35,597 nt of DNA from positions 1 to 35,597 of the forward strand of contig JAAYND010000017.1 of the NCBI GenBank assembly GCA_012521035.1, written 5' to 3'. The translations under genes were made by a program, and so were the position numbers. This document shows positions 19,410 through 29,147 of the stretch, one piece after another. Under the pieces are notes generated by a model. It searched no databases, was not told where the DNA came from, and saw only the letters and a list, made by a program, of their open reading frames with translations. This DNA is from Methanomicrobiales archaeon. GTDB taxonomy: Archaea > Halobacteriota > Methanomicrobia > Methanomicrobiales > Methanoculleaceae. Positions within the stretch are counted from its first letter, which is position 1. Every line of letters starts with the position of its first letter.

Positions 19410-20777
19410 ATGAAGATCTGTGTACTGGGATTAGGGCACATAGGATTGCCGACCGCACTGCTGCTTGCCGCTCATGGCTCAAATGTTGTAGGCGTCGATG
19501 TAAAGAAGAGTGTTGTAGACTGTCTGAATCAGGGAAAGCTCCCATTTAAGGAACCTGGTATTGAAGATCTTTATCTCCGGGCAAAGGATCGGTTTACCGC
19601 GAAGAGCAGCCCCGGGAACGCGGATGTCTTCCTGATAGCTGTTCCGACTCCGCTGGATCCGACAACAAAAATCTCCAACCTCTCCTATGTCCGGAGGGCG
19701 GCAGGGATGATCGCAGATCACATCAAAGAGGGAGACCTGGTCATCCTTGAGTCGACCGTCCCTCCCGGAACGAGTGAGCGGGTCGTCATCCCCGTGCTTG
19801 AGAAGAGCGGCGTTGCTATAAGAGATTTCTTGTATGCGCATTGCCCTGAGCGGGCGATCCCGGGACGGACCGTACAGGAGATGATCTACAACAACCGCAT
19901 CATCGGTGGGTATGACCGGGATTCCACCGATCAGGCGATCTCTCTCTACCAGACCTTCGTCCGTGGTGAGATATACACGACCGAAACACGGACGGCTGAG
20001 TTTGTCAAACTGATGGAGAACACCTGCCGTGACGTGAATGTCGCGCTCGCAAACGAGTTTGCAAAACTCGCAGAAGAGTGCGGCGTCAACGTCTGGGAGG
20101 CCATCACCCTTGCAAACAAGCATCCCCGGGTCTCGATCTTAAACCCGGGCCCGGGGGTGGGGGGGCACTGCATCGCCATCGATCCCTGGTTCCTGACCGA
20201 GAACTCGACAAGGTGCAGGATGGTCTCAACGGCACGGGAGGTTAACGACTCCATGCCAAACTACGTGCTATACCTCACCCGCAACCTGCTACACGGCATC
20301 AAAAATCCGGTCATCAGTATCTTTGGCGTCGCCTACAAGGGCAACATCGGCGATACCCGGGAGAGCCCGGCGCTCAAGTTCATCCAGCTCGCCGAGAACG
20401 AGGGTTACGCTATCAGGTGCCATGACCCTTACGTGAAGGATTTCCCGCACCCGCTCATGGATGCCGCTGATGCGGCAGCCGGAAGCGACTGCGTCGTTGT
20501 GCTCGCCGACCACGACTGTTTCCAGAAAACTGATCCTGCGGATCTTCAGGTCCGAACAAAATTTGTCATAGACACCAGGAACATCCTCGACCATGAGCGG
20601 TGGATCAGGCAGGGTTTTGCTGTCCGGGTGCTTGGTGATGGTTCACAGGTGCCACCAATCGCCCTGGAAGAAGATATCCCACTGGCGGGCCTGTATTCGA
20701 CAGATGTGACCCGGCCAATCGCAACCCCACCATCGGTCCCTCTGTTCACCCCGGGTGGGCGGGGGAGGTTCCTTTAA
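19410..20777 (+). CDS. wecC: UDP-N-acetyl-D-mannosamine dehydrogenase
   Basis: UDP-sugar dehydrogenase: MKICVLGLGHIGLPTALLLAAHG, ESTVPPGTSERVV, YAHCPERAIPGRT, NPGPGVGGHCIAIDPWFL, IFGVAYKGNIGDTRESPAL. Confidence 0.93.
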   Translation: MKICVLGLGHIGLPTALLLAAHGSNVVGVDVKKSVVDCLNQGKLPFKEPGIEDLYLRAKDRFTAKSSPGNADVFLIAVPTPLDPTTKISNLSYVRRAAGMIADHIKEGDLVILESTVPPGTSERVVIPVLEKSGVAIRDFLYAHCPERAIPGRTVQEMIYNNRIIGGYDRDSTDQAISLYQTFVRGEIYTTETRTAEFVKLMENTCRDVNVALANEFAKLAEECGVNVWEAITLANKHPRVSILNPGPGVGGHCIAIDPWFLTENSTRCRMVSTAREVNDSMPNYVLYLTRNLLHGIKNPVISIFGVAYKGNIGDTRESPALKFIQLAENEGYAIRCHDPYVKDFPHPLMDAADAAAGSDCVVVLADHDCFQKTDPADLQVRTKFVIDTRNILDHERWIRQGFAVRVLGDGSQVPPIALEEDIPLAGLYSTDVTRPIATPPSVPLFTPGGRGRFL

Positions 20778-20834
20778 CACCGGGAATGGGCCTTCCCGGG
20801 ATAACCTTCGCATCCAGATAACACGAGGAGTCCC

Positions 20835-22043
20835 ATGAGACGGGTATGCATCATATCACAACATTTTCCACCGGAGAAGTCCGGGAACGCATCACGTACC
20901 TACGACACTGCCGTGCACCTCGCAAGATCCGGTATCGATCTGACAGTACTTGCACCGCATCCAACGTTTCCCACAGGGTCGTTCCCGCGCACCTGGAGGC
21001 GAATCCGGGAGGAGGAGGTCGATGGGGTCCGGGTCGTGCGTCTCTGGACCTGGCAACCTGGTTCAGGAGATCCGGGATTTATGAGCAGAATGGCCTACTA
21101 CCTCACCTTTCCGCTCCATGCTCTTCTCTGGCTTTGCTTTCCCTGGAACCGGTTTGACCTGGTCATCACATCAGCCCCCCCCCTCTTCACCGGAATCCCG
21201 GGCTACGTGCTCCAGCGGATATCCGGGGTGAAGTGGATCCTCGATATACGCGATCTCTGGATCGATGCGTCTATAGGCCTTGGATTCCTCAAAGAAGGGA
21301 GCACCTACGAAAAGATGAGCCGGAAATTTGAGGGGATCTGCCTCGCCCGTGCTGATCTTGTGAGCGTCACGACCGAAGAGCTCGGGCGGAAGATCGCGTC
21401 GCGCTACACCGTCACGGCCCCCATAGAGCTGATGCCAAACGGCGTCAATACCGATCTCTTCCGCCCCGCAGAGAGAGGAAAGAAGCAGCAGATCGTATAT
21501 GCCGGCAACGTGGGGCATGCACAGGATCTCGAGAAGGTAGCCCTCGCCGTCAAGTCGATGAACGGCACCTACAACCTGAAGTTTCTCATAGCAGGTGATG
21601 GAGACATACGCAAACACCTCGAGCGGTTGGTGGAGGCGGAGAACCTGACCGAATCGGTTATCTTCACGGGCGCCCTCCCCCGAGAGGAGATCCCGGGGTT
21701 GCTCTCCGAGTCGCTCGTAGGGATGGCGCCGCTGAAGCGACTTGCGACCCTCGAGTACGCTGCTCCCACCAAGGCCTACGAGTACATGGCGTGCGGGATA
21801 CCCTTCGTCGGGTGCGGAGACGGCGAGATTGCCAACCTCGCCAGGGAATCGGGTGCAGGGGTCATAGCCGATAACACCCCGGAGGCGATCGCCGCGACAC
21901 TCTCTTCGCTCCTGGATGATCCGGCGAAGATGGAGGAGATGGGTCGCCGGGGGCGGGAGTATGTCGCGGAGCACTACGACCGGAGAGCGATCACCCTCAA
22001 ACTGAAGCAGCATATCGAGAGGATGACATGGATGGGCGTTTGA
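20835..22043 (+). CDS. Glycosyltransferase family 4 (WbuB-like)
   Basis: 402 aa; CIISQHFPPEKSGNASRTYDTAVHLARSGIDLTVLAPHPTFP..., LMPNGVNTDLFRPAERGKKQQIVYAGNVG, APTKAYEYMACGIPFVGCGDGE. Confidence 0.9.
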   Translation: MRRVCIISQHFPPEKSGNASRTYDTAVHLARSGIDLTVLAPHPTFPTGSFPRTWRRIREEEVDGVRVVRLWTWQPGSGDPGFMSRMAYYLTFPLHALLWLCFPWNRFDLVITSAPPLFTGIPGYVLQRISGVKWILDIRDLWIDASIGLGFLKEGSTYEKMSRKFEGICLARADLVSVTTEELGRKIASRYTVTAPIELMPNGVNTDLFRPAERGKKQQIVYAGNVGHAQDLEKVALAVKSMNGTYNLKFLIAGDGDIRKHLERLVEAENLTESVIFTGALPREEIPGLLSESLVGMAPLKRLATLEYAAPTKAYEYMACGIPFVGCGDGEIANLARESGAGVIADNTPEAIAATLSSLLDDPAKMEEMGRRGREYVAEHYDRRAITLKLKQHIERMTWMGV

Positions 22044-23236
22044 GATCACTGGTCACCCGAATGAGCGGAGCGGTCCGGGAGATGGTGGTCGTCGACGGCG
22101 AGACCGCGTACATCCCCGACCCGGTATTTGGCATCATCAGAAATCGGGTGCACGCCGAGGTTGCAAGGACGCTGCTCCGCACGGGCGGCGATCCGCTCGC
22201 AGAACACCTCCTGAACTACATCGTGAACTGCCAGAATCCAGATGGATCCTGGAACGAGGTCCACGTCAACTACAACCAGCCTTCGGCCCTGGTCACCGCC
22301 TTTATCGGCGATGCACTGCTGGAGGCGGCTGACCGCTACCCCCATGAGGATGCGATCGAGAGAGCCCGGAACTGCGTCATCGCCGCCGAAAGGCGGCCCG
22401 GCTACTTCCTGAAATCGGCACAGTATACCGCTGACCACTTAAACGTCGACGCCTCCTGCGGGGCGTTCCTTGCACGCTACGCAGAGCGATACGATGACCC
22501 GGTTGCCCGTGCGGCGGCCGTTCGGGCTGTGGAGAACGTCGTCGGGCACCAGCGAGACGATGGTGTCTACCCGTATGCCGTGGACAGGGGAACCTACCCC
22601 TACATCTTCAACCTGCCCTGCGCCCACTACCAGGGGGTGACCCTCTACTACCTTGCGAAAGCAAACGACGTGCTCAAAGAGCGCTGGATCAGTGAGAGCC
22701 TCACGGAGGGTGTGCGCTGGCTCGCGGCCATCCTGTGCCCCTGTGGGCAGTTCAACTGGTCGGAGAGCGGTCTATCCTTTGCCTACCATCTCTCGGGAGC
22801 GTACGCATTCGCGCACGCCTCCTTCATCCACGCATCCCGGGGCAACGGCCACTACCTGGAGCATGCCGGTCTATGTTTTTACAGACTTGAGGAGATCGTC
22901 CGGGAAGGGCTTGCGCTCCGGTGGGAGCCGGAATCCTGGAACAGCCTGCCCCCATCGATCGCTGATGCAGCGAGGATGGCATCGATCGGGGGGTTTCCGG
23001 CACGACACCGGGCGTTTCGGTTCGGCTACGCAGTCTACCGGCAGGTCGCCCGGAGGAGGTACAGCGAGACCGCGGAGGCAGGATCGTTTTGGGTTCTCTG
23101 CCGGCTGCTCGGGATCCAGCCATCGACCGTGGAACCCTCAAAGAACTTTTCCGATCTCTTCATGACGTCTGAGGTTCTCGACTGCCTCAGCCAGGCGGAG
23201 ATCTGGGGGAATACGCATGAAACAGGTATTACTTGA
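22028..23236 (+). CDS. Alpha/alpha-toroid-like protein (prenyltransferase/heparinase-like fold predicted), function unknown
   Basis: 402 aa with repeated motifs (NYIVNCQNPDGSWNE, VVGHQRDDGVYPYAVD, ILCPCGQFNWSESGL) typical of alpha/alpha barrels; overlaps both neighbouring ORFs. Confidence 0.6.
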   Translation: MDGRLRSLVTRMSGAVREMVVVDGETAYIPDPVFGIIRNRVHAEVARTLLRTGGDPLAEHLLNYIVNCQNPDGSWNEVHVNYNQPSALVTAFIGDALLEAADRYPHEDAIERARNCVIAAERRPGYFLKSAQYTADHLNVDASCGAFLARYAERYDDPVARAAAVRAVENVVGHQRDDGVYPYAVDRGTYPYIFNLPCAHYQGVTLYYLAKANDVLKERWISESLTEGVRWLAAILCPCGQFNWSESGLSFAYHLSGAYAFAHASFIHASRGNGHYLEHAGLCFYRLEEIVREGLALRWEPESWNSLPPSIADAARMASIGGFPARHRAFRFGYAVYRQVARRRYSETAEAGSFWVLCRLLGIQPSTVEPSKNFSDLFMTSEVLDCLSQAEIWGNTHETGIT

Positions 23237-25358
23237 CCTGCAATCAGGGTCTATTCAGGTGGAGGATGTCCCCGTTCCCACCGTGTCGCGGGGGGTCATC
23301 GTTCAGAACGCCTGCTCCCTCATCAGCGCGGGCACAGAGTCGTCGCTCATCAACCTCGCGGGGCAGTCGCTCGTCGGGAAGGCGAAGGCACGCCCGGATG
23401 ATGTGAGGAGAGTCCTCCAGAAGATCGGCACCGACGGCCCCCTCCCGGCGTACCGGCAGGCGATGGGCCGGCTCTCAAAGCCGGAACCGCTCGGTTACAG
23501 TTGTGCCGGGACGGTGGTGAAGACCGGGACCGATGACTTCGAGGTCGGCGACCGTGTCGCGTGCGGGGGGGCCGGGTACGCGGTGCATGCCGAGTACGTA
23601 TCGGTGCCGAGGAACCTCTGCGTGAAGATTCCTGAGGGCGTCGAGTTCCGGGAGGCAGCGTTTGCGACCGTCGGCTCGATCGCGATGCACGGTCTCCGGA
23701 ACGCTCAGGTCACGGTCGGTGAGAGCGTCGCGGTGATCGGACTCGGGCTGATCGGGCTGCTCACGGTCCAGATCCTCAAAGCCTCGGGGTGCCGGGTCAT
23801 CGGGATCGATATCGACCGGGAGAAACTCTCTCTCGCGTCAGACCTCGGTGCCGACGCCGTCTCAAACTACGATGGCCTCACGGAGCGGATGAAGGCGTTC
23901 TCGTCGTTTGGGGCGGATGCGGTCATCATCACTGCGGCCACCCGGTCGAGCGCCCCCATTGAGGCTGCCGGCCGCCTGGTCAGGGACCAGGGCAGGGTCG
24001 TCGTCGTCGGGGATGTGGGCATGAACGTGCCCCGGAATATCTTCTACGAGAAGGAGGCTCCTATAATCGTCTCCCGGTCCTACGGTCCCGGCCGCTACGA
24101 CCGGAACTATGAGGAACGGGGGATCGACTACCCCATATACGTGCGGTGGACCGAGCGGAGGAACATGGAGGCGTTCCTTGAACTGGTGCGGCAGAAGAAG
24201 ATCGACCTCGACCGCCTGATAACCCACACATTCGCGCTTGAGGATGCACCAGGAGCCTACAACCTCATCAGCACCGGAAAGGAGCGGTATATCGGGGTTC
24301 TCCTGCAGTACAGCCCGAACGGCATGGGAGCTCTCGATACCGTCGCTCATCTTCCGGAGGCGGTGCGGAAGAAGAGGACGGACGGGGTCAGGACGCTCGG
24401 GTGTATCGGCGCCGGGATCCACGCTACAGGCTCGCTCTACCCCCACCTCCCGGCCCTCCCCGTGAACCTCGCCGGGCTCTCGACCGCGACAGGGCTTTCA
24501 GCGCACTCGGTCGCGAAGAAGTATGGGTTTTCCTACTGCACAACGGACTACCGGGAGATCCTCGATGACCCGGATATCGATGCGGTGATGATCGCGACCA
24601 GGAACGACCTCCACGCCCCGATGGCGATCGAGGCGCTACATGCCGGAAAGGACGTATTTGTGGAAAAACCACTTGCGACCGATATCGATGAACTCAGGGA
24701 TATCGTTCAGGCATGGAACGAGTCTGAGGGACGGATCATGGTCGGGTTCAACCGACGCTACTCGCCGCTTGCGCAGAAGATGAAGGAGTTCTTCGGGAAC
24801 CGGAGCACTCCGGCGGTTCTGCACTATCGCGTCAATGCCGGGCAGATCCCCACCGATCACTGGGTGCATGACGATGAGCAGGGGGGCGGCATGCTGATAT
24901 CGGAGTGCTGCCACTTCATCGACTTCATGCAGTTCATCACCGGGGCGATGCCGGTCCAGGTCTACGCCCGGGCGATCGGGCCGGCCGGGAGCCACCAGAA
25001 GTATGACAACTTCCAGGCGACCCTGGCGTTCGATGAGGGGTCGGTCGGCACAATCACCTACACGACGCTCGGCGATCCCTCGTACCCGAAGGAGACCGTC
25101 GAGGTCTTCTGCGATGGCGCCGTGGCGAGGATCACCGACTTCCGCGACCTCGAGCTCCGGCGGGACGGGAAGGCGTCGAGGGAGAGGCGGTGGCTCGCCC
25201 AGGACAAGGGGTTTGCCGGCGAACTCCTGGCGTTCGTGAAGGGCGATCTGCCGGACTTTGCCGGGAGTGTCGCGACGACGCTTGCGACGTTCCGGGCGTG
25301 GGAGTCGATCGAGGTCGGGGAGGTCCGGGAGATCGATGTTGGGGAGGTCGGGGTGTAG
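23217..25358 (+). CDS. Bi-domain oxidoreductase: zinc-type MDR dehydrogenase fused to Gfo/Idh/MocA dehydrogenase
   Basis: 713 aa; N-half MDR (GYSCAGTVVKTGTDDFEVGDRVACGG, VAVIGLGLIGLLTVQILKASGCRVIGIDID); C-half Gfo/Idh/MocA (TLGCIGAGIHATGSLYPHL, DIDAVMIATRNDLHAPMAIEALHAGKDVFVEKPLATD). Confidence 0.9.
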   Translation: MKQVLLDLQSGSIQVEDVPVPTVSRGVIVQNACSLISAGTESSLINLAGQSLVGKAKARPDDVRRVLQKIGTDGPLPAYRQAMGRLSKPEPLGYSCAGTVVKTGTDDFEVGDRVACGGAGYAVHAEYVSVPRNLCVKIPEGVEFREAAFATVGSIAMHGLRNAQVTVGESVAVIGLGLIGLLTVQILKASGCRVIGIDIDREKLSLASDLGADAVSNYDGLTERMKAFSSFGADAVIITAATRSSAPIEAAGRLVRDQGRVVVVGDVGMNVPRNIFYEKEAPIIVSRSYGPGRYDRNYEERGIDYPIYVRWTERRNMEAFLELVRQKKIDLDRLITHTFALEDAPGAYNLISTGKERYIGVLLQYSPNGMGALDTVAHLPEAVRKKRTDGVRTLGCIGAGIHATGSLYPHLPALPVNLAGLSTATGLSAHSVAKKYGFSYCTTDYREILDDPDIDAVMIATRNDLHAPMAIEALHAGKDVFVEKPLATDIDELRDIVQAWNESEGRIMVGFNRRYSPLAQKMKEFFGNRSTPAVLHYRVNAGQIPTDHWVHDDEQGGGMLISECCHFIDFMQFITGAMPVQVYARAIGPAGSHQKYDNFQATLAFDEGSVGTITYTTLGDPSYPKETVEVFCDGAVARITDFRDLELRRDGKASRERRWLAQDKGFAGELLAFVKGDLPDFAGSVATTLATFRAWESIEVGEVREIDVGEVGV

Positions 25359-25461
25359 GAGAGCATACTCGTCTGACAGAAGCGCTATATTCGTTGATAA
25401 TATCCTCAAATTTTGCAACCATCTGGCTTATAAGCCCCGGAATCCTCCTCAACGGAAAACC

Positions 25462-25779
25462 CTAACTCGCCACACCGTCTCGAAAAACATTCCGGATAAA
25501 GGGGTAATGCCGGTGTGCTACAACATCGGCACGCGAGAGCACTTTAACCGAGAGCCGTTCACCTGTCTGCATCAGTAGATCAAAAGCAATTCCAGCGAGG
25601 AATTCACGAATGCGAAAGTCCTCACCAGATGTTATAACAAGAATATCGATATCTGAGTCAGGGCGGTCATCCCCTCGTGCCACAGAGCCAAAGAGTATGA
25701 TCTCTTCTATCGCGCCCCCGTATGCCTCCCGTGCCTTTGCCGCGAACTCATTGACGACCGACTGCCTGACCAGAAGCAT
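25462..25779 (-). CDS. MNT-type minimal nucleotidyltransferase domain protein
   Basis: 105 aa; IEEIILFGSVARGDDRPDSDIDILVIT = GS-x10-D-x-D nucleotidyltransferase motif. Confidence 0.88.
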   Translation of the reverse strand: MLLVRQSVVNEFAAKAREAYGGAIEEIILFGSVARGDDRPDSDIDILVITSGEDFRIREFLAGIAFDLLMQTGERLSVKVLSRADVVAHRHYPFIRNVFRDGVAS

Positions 25780-26013
25780 GCAATCAGATGAGCTTATGAG
25801 TCAGCAGGGATAATGGTTGCTGTTGTCTGAGTCCCGGGGAACCCCGGACGACGCTCCGCACAGGGGGGAAGGCGAGCCGATCGATCGGTTACGATCCGCC
25901 GGCCACCCGCCAGAAAAAGAACCCCCGAACCCGGCAGATCCACACCAGGCCCCGCCCGGGGATGAAGTTGGGGCCTGTCATCTGCCCACTCCCCGGGCCT
26001 GCCAGCCCGCCAC

Positions 26014-27249
26014 CTACACGGATGACATCCGGGCGTTCTGCACATACGAGAGCTGCTCCGCTATCCTCTCCTGTATCGATCGCGGGTCCTCTTTTGCAAA
26101 CGCCTCCTCCCACTCGTCGTGCCGGCACGAGCAGTCCAGGCCCTCGAACACCGCCAGGTCGAAGTGCCGGTTATACTGCTCGATCGCTTTGATGATCCCG
26201 GCATCACACCTCCCACAGTTCCGGGCCCAGTCGAGGGACTCGACCGAGTAAGTCCAGGGGCTGACATAGACATGAGCACGGTCCCCGAACCGCTCCTGGC
26301 ACCTCTGCAGGAGATCGATGAGGCTCCAGAGCCATGGCGGGCGGTAGAGGTCGTTCTTCCAGAGTTCATGCACAACGGTATGCTTCTCGACCGTCGTCAC
26401 CTCGAGGTCCACGTAGTCGATCCCACGGGAGACACAGTAGGAGATCGTCCGCAGGATATCGTTTGTCGCCTCCGCCTCGGTGAGGAACGGTGGTTTGACG
26501 AGCAGGAGCGGTTTTGTCAGGACACCCATCCCCTGCATCCTGGAGTGGAAGTGATCGAAGTTGTTGGCCGAGAAGCCTTTGTTGATACAGAGGTTCATCA
26601 CCCGGGTATCCGCAGACTCAAAGCCGAACGCCACCTCAAGCTGCCGGCCGTTCAGGGCCTTCTTCATCTTCGCAACATGCTCATCGGGAGAGTAATCTAT
26701 CCTCGACTCGACGACCACCTTCTTGATGTTCTCATACCCGTTGATGTACGAGCAGATCTTCTCGATGGCGGCAACCGGCATCTCACGCTCGTTGAATATG
26801 TTCCCGTCGTTGTAGATCGATATGACCGGATAATCCTCAAGATCGACGGCATCCATGACGTGCTCGAACTGTGCGATGTACTCCTCGGCCGAGATCTCCC
26901 TGCCCCGGGCCGTCGCACAGTAAAAGCCGCACATGGTGCATCCCCCGGTCTTCTCAACCCAGTCACAACCCGTGGAACGCAGGAATACGATCAGTCGCCT
27001 TATAGGTTGATCATCGAGATGCCCGATCCGCTCTTCCCATCCGATGGGGACTGTAAAGTCGATATCTTCCGGTAAAAAACCGTTTTCTCTGCGCAATTTG
27101 CTGGCAAGCCCTCTCACCCTCTCAAGGATATCGTTATCAGTCGGAGGATCGGTAAGGATCCCCGCTCCGCTACTGCTATTGTGTACTGTCCTCTGAAGAA
27201 TACCTAATCCCCCCTTCCCGGAGAACTGACCGTCTGGCGGTGTTAACAC
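26014..27249 (-). CDS. Radical SAM protein, RaSEA/Elp3-like (archaeosine-type family)
   Basis: 411 aa; RLIVFLRSTGCDWVEKTGGCTMCGFYC Fe-S cluster motif, ISIYNDGNIFNEREMP, VVVESRIDYSPDEHVAKMK, LEVAFGFESADTRVMNLCINKGFS. Confidence 0.75.
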   Translation of the reverse strand: MLTPPDGQFSGKGGLGILQRTVHNSSSGAGILTDPPTDNDILERVRGLASKLRRENGFLPEDIDFTVPIGWEERIGHLDDQPIRRLIVFLRSTGCDWVEKTGGCTMCGFYCATARGREISAEEYIAQFEHVMDAVDLEDYPVISIYNDGNIFNEREMPVAAIEKICSYINGYENIKKVVVESRIDYSPDEHVAKMKKALNGRQLEVAFGFESADTRVMNLCINKGFSANNFDHFHSRMQGMGVLTKPLLLVKPPFLTEAEATNDILRTISYCVSRGIDYVDLEVTTVEKHTVVHELWKNDLYRPPWLWSLIDLLQRCQERFGDRAHVYVSPWTYSVESLDWARNCGRCDAGIIKAIEQYNRHFDLAVFEGLDCSCRHDEWEEAFAKEDPRSIQERIAEQLSYVQNARMSSV

Positions 27250-27377
27250 ATCTCCGGTGATCGTCGCCCTGCTTTACAAGGACATGCTCGAAAAGGGGCT
27301 TTATGTATTTATAGTTTGCTTTAGAACCCCTCGCCCACCGGATTTCATCCCTGCATCGGCAAAATGCAAAAGCATCT

Positions 27378-27473
27378 CTGAAAAACGGGTTCTTTATTTC
27401 AGGGATGCCGGATCAACGGTCCACCGCAATCGCTCTGGCAGGGCATCCCGGGGTCACAGAACCCTGTTTCCAG
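27378..27473. repeat. Long imperfect inverted repeat, two stems with symmetric 8x8 nt internal loop
   Basis: Left CTGAAAAACGGGTTCT-ttatttca-GGGATGCC (27378-27409), right GGCATCCC-ggggtcac-AGAACCCTGTTTCCAG (27442-27473); inner 8 bp perfect, outer 13/16 complementary. Confidence 0.75.
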
Positions 27474-27489
27474 ATGGAACCTGCGGCGA

Positions 27490-27503
27490 CATGCTATTTT
27501 ATA
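27490..27503 (+). promoter_or_regulatory. Putative TATA element for the capK-like operon
   Basis: gcTATTTTATATACC immediately downstream of the inverted repeat. Confidence 0.4.
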
Positions 27504-27703
27504 TACCTTGTTTGACGGTATACTCTCCCGAAGAAACAGAGGATCCCCGCTCACCGGATCATCCACCTCACCGGGCAGAACAGAGGAGCACGGCACCGCC
27601 CGCGGCCTGGAGAGCGAACTACCCTGGCGAGTGAAGAGATGGCTGGCAGAATGTGCCGGTCGTGGATCCTGAACAAGAGAAAAATGCACCCGGAGAACGT
27701 GAC

Positions 27704-29131
27704 ATGATACGTCTGGGAGAGAGGATCTGCGGCAGAGAGTCCTTCACTGCAAAGGCTCTCGGCATCCTTCCCTCTTACAGTACCTATAGAAAGACCTACG
27801 CCCTCCTCCAGGAATCCCGATGGTGGAGTCGGGAGGAACTATCAGCCTATCAGGCAGAGGCGCTCTCGCGCCTGCTCGACCACGCATATGCAAACGTCCC
27901 CTACTACCGCCGGATCTTCGATGACCGGGAGCTCGTGCCCGAAGACATCCAGACCCCGGCAGACCTCCGCCTCCTCCCGATCCTGACCCGGGAGGACCTG
28001 CAGACCCACCTCCCCGACCTCAAGGCCAGAAACTACCCGGACGCCGCCTTCGAGTATGTCACCACCGGTGGGTCCACCGGGATCCCGGTCGGGTTCTACT
28101 ACGAGCGAGGCGCCTCCCGGGCCCGGGAGTGGGCGTTCATGAAGACCCAGTGGGACTGCGTCGGCTACCGGTTTGGCGATAAATGCGCCGTCCTCCGGGG
28201 CTACATCGTTGGCTCCGCCAGCAATTCGGCATACTGGAAAAAGACCCTCTTCGGCCGGTGGTTGCTCATGTCATCCCATCACATGACCGAGGAGACCCTG
28301 CCGGCCTATGTCGATCAGATCCGGCGGTTTGGACCGAGGTTCATCCAGTCCTACCCCTCTACCGCAGCGCAGCTCGCCCGTTACATGACCGATAACGGGG
28401 TTGAGCCCTTTCCGACGGTGCGGGCGGTCCTCTGTGGCTCTGAGAACCTCTACCCCTGGCAGCGGAGTCTCCTCGAGGAGGCGTTCTGCTGCCGGATCTT
28501 CTCCTGGTACGGCAACTCCGAGCAGACCGTTCTCGCCGGAGAGTGCGAGGAGAGCACACACTACCATATCTTCCCCGAGTACGGGGTGGTTGAGCTGATC
28601 AGCAGAGATGGCCGGCCTGTGGAGGAACCGGGCGAACTCGGTGAGGTCATCGCCACCAACCTCACCAACTACGTCTGCCCCCTCATCCGTTACCGGACGA
28701 TGGATCTTGCAACCGTGGCACCGGGGCCCTGCACCTGCGGCAGGCACTACCCGCTGCTTGAGCGTGTGGAAGGAAGGATCCAGGACTTCATCGTAACCGG
28801 TAAGGGCGAGCTCCTCTCCGGTATCACCATGAACATCGATACTGATGCTTTCGATAACGTTAAACAGTTCCAGTTCTACCAGGAGGAGGTCGGGGAGGTC
28901 GTCCTGAACGTCGTAAAAAAACCGGCGTTCGGGGATCTGGATGCAGAATACCTCTACCAGGAGGTGAGCCGGAGTTGTGGCGACGACGTCACCGTCACCA
29001 TCAGGTACGTTGACAACATACCGCTCACCACCCGTGGCAAGTACCGCTACTTCGTCCAGAACCTGCCGGTACACTTCGGTGAGAGAGAGATGACAAAGAT
29101 TGAGCTCGGGACTTCAGATATGACTGCGTGA
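27704..29131 (+). CDS. PaaK/CapK-family adenylate-forming enzyme (phenylacetate-CoA ligase-like), copy 1
   Basis: Motifs TTGGSTGIPVGFYYERG, LCGSENLYPWQR, SWYGNSEQTVLAGECE, IATNLTNYVCPLIRYRTMDLA. In-frame ATG 27704 preferred to the track start 27653. Confidence 0.85.
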   Translation: MIRLGERICGRESFTAKALGILPSYSTYRKTYALLQESRWWSREELSAYQAEALSRLLDHAYANVPYYRRIFDDRELVPEDIQTPADLRLLPILTREDLQTHLPDLKARNYPDAAFEYVTTGGSTGIPVGFYYERGASRAREWAFMKTQWDCVGYRFGDKCAVLRGYIVGSASNSAYWKKTLFGRWLLMSSHHMTEETLPAYVDQIRRFGPRFIQSYPSTAAQLARYMTDNGVEPFPTVRAVLCGSENLYPWQRSLLEEAFCCRIFSWYGNSEQTVLAGECEESTHYHIFPEYGVVELISRDGRPVEEPGELGEVIATNLTNYVCPLIRYRTMDLATVAPGPCTCGRHYPLLERVEGRIQDFIVTGKGELLSGITMNIDTDAFDNVKQFQFYQEEVGEVVLNVVKKPAFGDLDAEYLYQEVSRSCGDDVTVTIRYVDNIPLTTRGKYRYFVQNLPVHFGEREMTKIELGTSDMTA

Positions 29132-29147
29132 TCCTGGAGATGCATAT

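Noticed and set aside
21171-22049. 292-aa minus-strand ORF
   Set aside because: Antisense to the GT4 gene; no recognisable domain.
26119-27075. 318-aa plus-strand ORF
   Set aside because: Fully antisense to the radical SAM gene, whose sense product has clear Fe-S and family motifs.
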